Source: Nesterenkonia sp. E16_10 (GTDB lineage Bacteria > Actinomycetota > Actinomycetes > Actinomycetales > Micrococcaceae). Taken from it: a stretch of 64,000 nucleotides of DNA. Numbering within the stretch: the first letter of the stretch is position 1; each line of letters opens with the position of its first letter. Location of the stretch: contig NZ_JADPSA010000013.1 in the NCBI RefSeq assembly GCF_017347085.1, positions 1 through 64,000 of the forward strand, written 5' to 3'. This document shows positions 61,701 to 64,000 of the stretch, in pieces. Made by a program: the position numbers and the translations under genes. A model generated the notes under the pieces. The model ran no database searches, was not told where the DNA came from, and was given only the letters and a program-made list of their open reading frames with translations.

Positions 61701-61731
61701 GGCCGGACCGTCTGGAGAAGGTGACCCACCG

Positions 61732-62235
61732 ATGAGCACAGCACCAGCAGCCACCGGGACGCTCGGCGTCGGACCTCACGGAAGGGAGCTGAGGCTGCTG
61801 CGCCGTTTCGCGACTCCGCTGGAGACCGTCTGGGCGGCGATGACGGACCCCGCCCAGCTGGTGAAGTGGATCGGGCGCTGGGAGGGAGACCCCGCCAGTG
61901 GGAAGGTCACCTTCTTGATGACTGCGGAGGGCCGGGACGCTCCGCCGGAGGACTGCGAGATCCTTCAGTGCAGCCCGCCCCACCGCCTCACGGTGCAGAC
62001 CAGCGTCGGCCCGGCGCTCTGGCACCTGCGCTGCGAACTGGGTCACGAGGCCGGCACCACTACCCTGCTCTTCGCCCAGCGGGTCGACGACGACCCGCTG
62101 GGCAGCATCGGGCCCGGCTGGGAGTACTATCTTGATCGGCTCAGCGCCGTGCTCGCGGGAGAGGATCCGGCGCACGTGGACTGGGACGACTACTATCCCG
62201 CGCTGTCGGAGCACTACGAGCAGCTGGGTGACTGA
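61732..62235 (+). CDS. SRPBCC/AHSA1-like protein
   Basis: A 167-residue protein of the activator-of-Hsp90 (AHSA1)/CalC-like SRPBCC group. The pattern LRLLRRFATPLETVWAAMTDPAQLVKWIGRWEGDP is the first strand and helix of the family, and the C-terminal helix WEYYLDRLSAVLAGEDP completes the fold. Ligand unknown; similar genes often accompany ArsR or MerR regulators. GAGAAGG lies upstream of the ATG at 61732. It is convergent with the MerR gene. Confidence 0.85.
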   Translation: MSTAPAATGTLGVGPHGRELRLLRRFATPLETVWAAMTDPAQLVKWIGRWEGDPASGKVTFLMTAEGRDAPPEDCEILQCSPPHRLTVQTSVGPALWHLRCELGHEAGTTTLLFAQRVDDDPLGSIGPGWEYYLDRLSAVLAGEDPAHVDWDDYYPALSEHYEQLGD

Positions 62236-62292
62236 GCCGCGGTCGGCAGGGGCGCCGTCGCGCCATCCGCGGCACATCTGTGGGTGCGTCGC

Positions 62293-63108
62293 TCAGCTCC
62301 TCTCGGACTGCCGGACCGGCTGCTGCAGCTCGACGACGAACTCATCCGTCCGACCGGATTCGTCCGCTCGGAGATAGAGCTCCCGGCAGGGACCGGTCGG
62401 CTCGTAGCCGCGGGCAATGATCTCCTCGTGGAGCGCCTGCCAGCTGGCACGAATACCGTGGATCTCACCGAGATGCACGGTGGCGAAGGCCTGTCCCGCG
62501 GCGGGAAGGCTCACCAGTTCGATGCCTTCCCGCGGATCTCCGCCGTAGACGTAGCCGATGGTGGCCTCGATCCGGTCCTGCTCGGCGGCGTAGACCGCGA
62601 TCGGGGTTTCCAGGGCGCCGCTGACTCCCCCGATGATCTCTGCGACGGCGTCAAAGCTGGGCCCGACGAGGCCGGCGAGTTCTGGCTGCTCCTCCACGCT
62701 CACTTTGATCGCAGCGAGCCGGACTGCCGGCAGGGGTTTCTGGACGATCTCGACCGTGGACACGGTGTTCTTCCCTTCGATGAGCTGGAGCCTCCGCTCG
62801 ACGTCGGCGAGCCGGGCGGCTGCGATCCGTCGTTCCTCCTCCACCTCGGCGCGACGTCGCCGCAGCATGTCCTTCAGCTGCTGCGCGTCGATGCCGTCGT
62901 CCAGCAGCGAGGAGGTCTCCTCAATGCTGAAACCCAGCTGCCGCAGGGCCACGATCCGATGCAGGCGTTCGAGCTGCTCTGGATCATAGGACCTGTAGCC
63001 GTTGAAGGGGTCGGTGTGTGCTGGCACCAGAAGACCGGTCCGGTCCCAGTGCCGCAGCATGCGGTGGGTCACCTGGCCGATCTGCGCGAAGCCTCCAATG
63101 GATAGCAC
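62293..63108 (-). CDS. MerR-family regulator with GyrI-like effector domain
   Basis: A 271-residue regulator: the N-terminal MerR winged helix (MLSIGGFAQIGQVTHRMLRHWDRTGLLVPAHTDPFNGYRSY), a coiled-coil dimer helix (QLKDMLRRRRAEVEEERRIAAARLADVERRLQLIEG, about 75-112), and a C-terminal GyrI/BmrR-like effector domain. Such regulators sense small hydrophobic compounds and twist their own promoter. The protein ends with a basic tail. The adjacent -35 with a 15-bp palindrome upstream fits autoregulation. The target gene other than itself is not evident. Confidence 0.92.
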   Translation of the reverse strand: MLSIGGFAQIGQVTHRMLRHWDRTGLLVPAHTDPFNGYRSYDPEQLERLHRIVALRQLGFSIEETSSLLDDGIDAQQLKDMLRRRRAEVEEERRIAAARLADVERRLQLIEGKNTVSTVEIVQKPLPAVRLAAIKVSVEEQPELAGLVGPSFDAVAEIIGGVSGALETPIAVYAAEQDRIEATIGYVYGGDPREGIELVSLPAAGQAFATVHLGEIHGIRASWQALHEEIIARGYEPTGPCRELYLRADESGRTDEFVVELQQPVRQSERS

Positions 63109-63124
63109 GTCTCCACCTCACGGT

Positions 63125-63145
63125 CTGACACTGTGTCAGGGTCAA
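63125..63145 (-). promoter_or_regulatory. MerR-type operator and -35
   Basis: Minus strand: TTGACC (63145-63140) is followed directly by the perfect palindrome CTGACAC-A-GTGTCAG (63139-63125), the arrangement of MerR-controlled promoters, in which the dyad occupies a long 19-base spacer. The -10 is weak (TGAGGT), as expected for promoters that need the activator. Confidence 0.65.
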
Positions 63146-63217
63146 GACTGCCACGGAGTTCCAGTGAGTCTTCGCAGGGATCGGTGGGCGAACTGGGACT
63201 GACCACAGTGTCGTGGA

Positions 63218-63760
63218 TCAAACACGTTCAAGGGCGCGATGAGGTTCAGCCGGAAACTCCACGCGGATTCCATCACCGACGCTCACCTCGCCGCCTGCGC
63301 ATACGATGCCCATGACTCCTGCTTTTCGGACGACGTTTCCTTCACTGTCCCGGGGCAACACCGCTTTCAAGAGTCCCGACTGGAAGCGATCAATTTGAAA
63401 GCAAGGGGTACGTAGACCGGTCACCTGTACGACAGCAGTTTCTCCAATGTGCAGAACGGTCCCTTCAGGGAGGCTCAACAAATCGACCCCTCGGGTGGTG
63501 ATGTTTTCTCCGAGATCACCAGGTCGGACCGAAAAGCCCTCCGCACCGAGCTCATCGAACAGTTCGGCGTGGATTAGATGGACCTGGCGCAGGTTGGGCT
63601 GTGTCGGATCTGCCTGAACTCTCGAGAGATGTTGCACGGTCTCACCAGCATGCGCGTCACCTTGCACCCCCAGTCCTTCGACAAGAACACAAGACCGAAG
63701 TGGTTTCTTACTGAAGCTATGCTCCGCACTCTGACTGACTGAAACTACATGGTTACCCAT
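63218..63760 (-). CDS. MOSC-domain protein
   Basis: A 180-residue stand-alone MOSC (molybdenum cofactor sulfurase C-terminal) domain, related to YiiM/YuaD and acting on molybdenum-cofactor or sulfur chemistry. Visible are LVEGLGVQGDAHAGE (about 35-49), RQVHLIHAELFDELGAEGF, PGDLGENITTRGVDL, and VTGLRTPCFQIDRF with the conserved cysteine (about 136). The ATG at 63760 has GGAAGGAAAG upstream. This gene and its surroundings look less GC-rich than the rest of the window, which may mark recent transfer. Confidence 0.88.
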   Translation of the reverse strand: MGNHVVSVSQSAEHSFSKKPLRSCVLVEGLGVQGDAHAGETVQHLSRVQADPTQPNLRQVHLIHAELFDELGAEGFSVRPGDLGENITTRGVDLLSLPEGTVLHIGETAVVQVTGLRTPCFQIDRFQSGLLKAVLPRDSEGNVVRKAGVMGIVCAGGEVSVGDGIRVEFPAEPHRALERV

Positions 63761-63830
63761 TCTTTCCTTCCACATGCCAGAAATATCAGTTCCCACTCGG
63801 AGCTGTCCAAGCCCACTTCCAACAGCTGAG

Positions 63831-64000
63831 GTGCACTTGGCTAGAACGACTGGTCGAGACATTCGCACTCTACCGGCGTGGCTCAGGGGCGTGGCAGGAT
63901 CGCCGGACGGGCGGCTTGAATACCCCAAGGTCCACGTCGACGAAGACGTCTTGTACGTAGAGGACGGCAACATCATCACCAGTGCTGGGACAGCCGCAAG
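63831..64000 (+). pseudogene. Fragment of a DJ-1/PfpI-AraC (FtrA-like) regulator, cut by the window edge
   Basis: From 63915 to the end a plus-strand frame encodes LEYPKVHVDEDVLYVEDG followed by NIITSAGTAA. This is the conserved end of the DJ-1-like domain of GlxA/FtrA regulators. The frame has no plausible start that would provide the missing N-terminal hundred residues, because the MOSC promoter region lies directly upstream. It is therefore probably a 5'-truncated remnant, but the right edge prevents certainty. Confidence 0.45.

Overview
The window comes from a high-GC actinobacterium, most likely family Micrococcaceae and plausibly a Nesterenkonia-like halotolerant genus (inference). The reasons are the argCJBDFR / argGH order, an actinobacterial HelR-type helicase, an MRF-like protein beside a zinc-free L36 gene, a mycothiol-dependent maleylpyruvate isomerase-family protein, and many genes starting 6-7 bases after a TANNNT -10 element (leaderless transcripts). 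I saw no tRNA or rRNA gene, IS element, prophage, CRISPR array or origin. It reads as ordinary chromosome with several accessory catabolic modules. Coding density is high and ATGA or TGATG stop/start overlaps are common.

Layout. 1-6.7 kb: an rRNA-like promoter leaving the left edge, tyrS, helR, a 3-methyladenine glycosylase, a zinc-starvation pair (MRF-like protein diverging from zinc-free L36 around a 26-bp palindrome) and a lipoprotein lytic transglycosylase. 6.7-16.2 kb: arginine biosynthesis. argG-argH and argC-J-B-D-F-R are both on the minus strand, each preceded by ARG-box-like sequences, with an ankyrin-repeat gene between them. 16.3-22.2 kb: a quinone oxidoreductase, nagA and pheS-pheT. 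22.2-29.8 kb: a lipoprotein with an acidic linker, then an alpha-glucoside-type ABC importer (binding protein and two permeases) plus a GH13 glucosidase, divergent from a ROK-type repressor.

29.8-33.6 kb: a tight four-gene plus-strand unit of CDP-alcohol phosphatidyltransferase, GT4 glycosyltransferase, SAM methyltransferase and UPF0104/flippase-like membrane protein. It looks like a pathway for a modified membrane glycolipid whose product I cannot name. 33.7-35.6 kb: small housekeeping genes (Nudix, SRPBCC, YitT).

35.6-46.5 kb: a methylated-amine module that fits glycine betaine -> dimethylglycine -> sarcosine -> glycine. It has a Rieske oxygenase with a separate Rieske ferredoxin and FAD reductase, a dimethylglycine oxidase-like fusion, a monomeric sarcosine oxidase, an aldo/keto reductase and an IclR regulator with palindromic operator candidates. 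A large catalase next door could remove the H2O2 the oxidases make.

46.6-52.5 kb: assorted oxidoreductases, an amidase, a short Tat-signal protein, a TSUP transporter and a mycothiol-family protein that start 24 bp apart from back-to-back -10 elements, and a protein with HNH-associated repeats. 52.5-57.7 kb: a minus-strand unit headed by a GT2 glycosyltransferase and ending in a photolyase of the FeS-BCP type that lacks the cluster-binding cysteines. 57.9-64 kb: a DUF2071 protein, a GT1-like transferase, an ArfB-like rescue factor, an alanine-dehydrogenase-like enzyme, SRPBCC and MerR proteins, then a less GC-rich end with a MOSC gene and a fragment of a DJ-1/AraC-type regulator running off the right edge.
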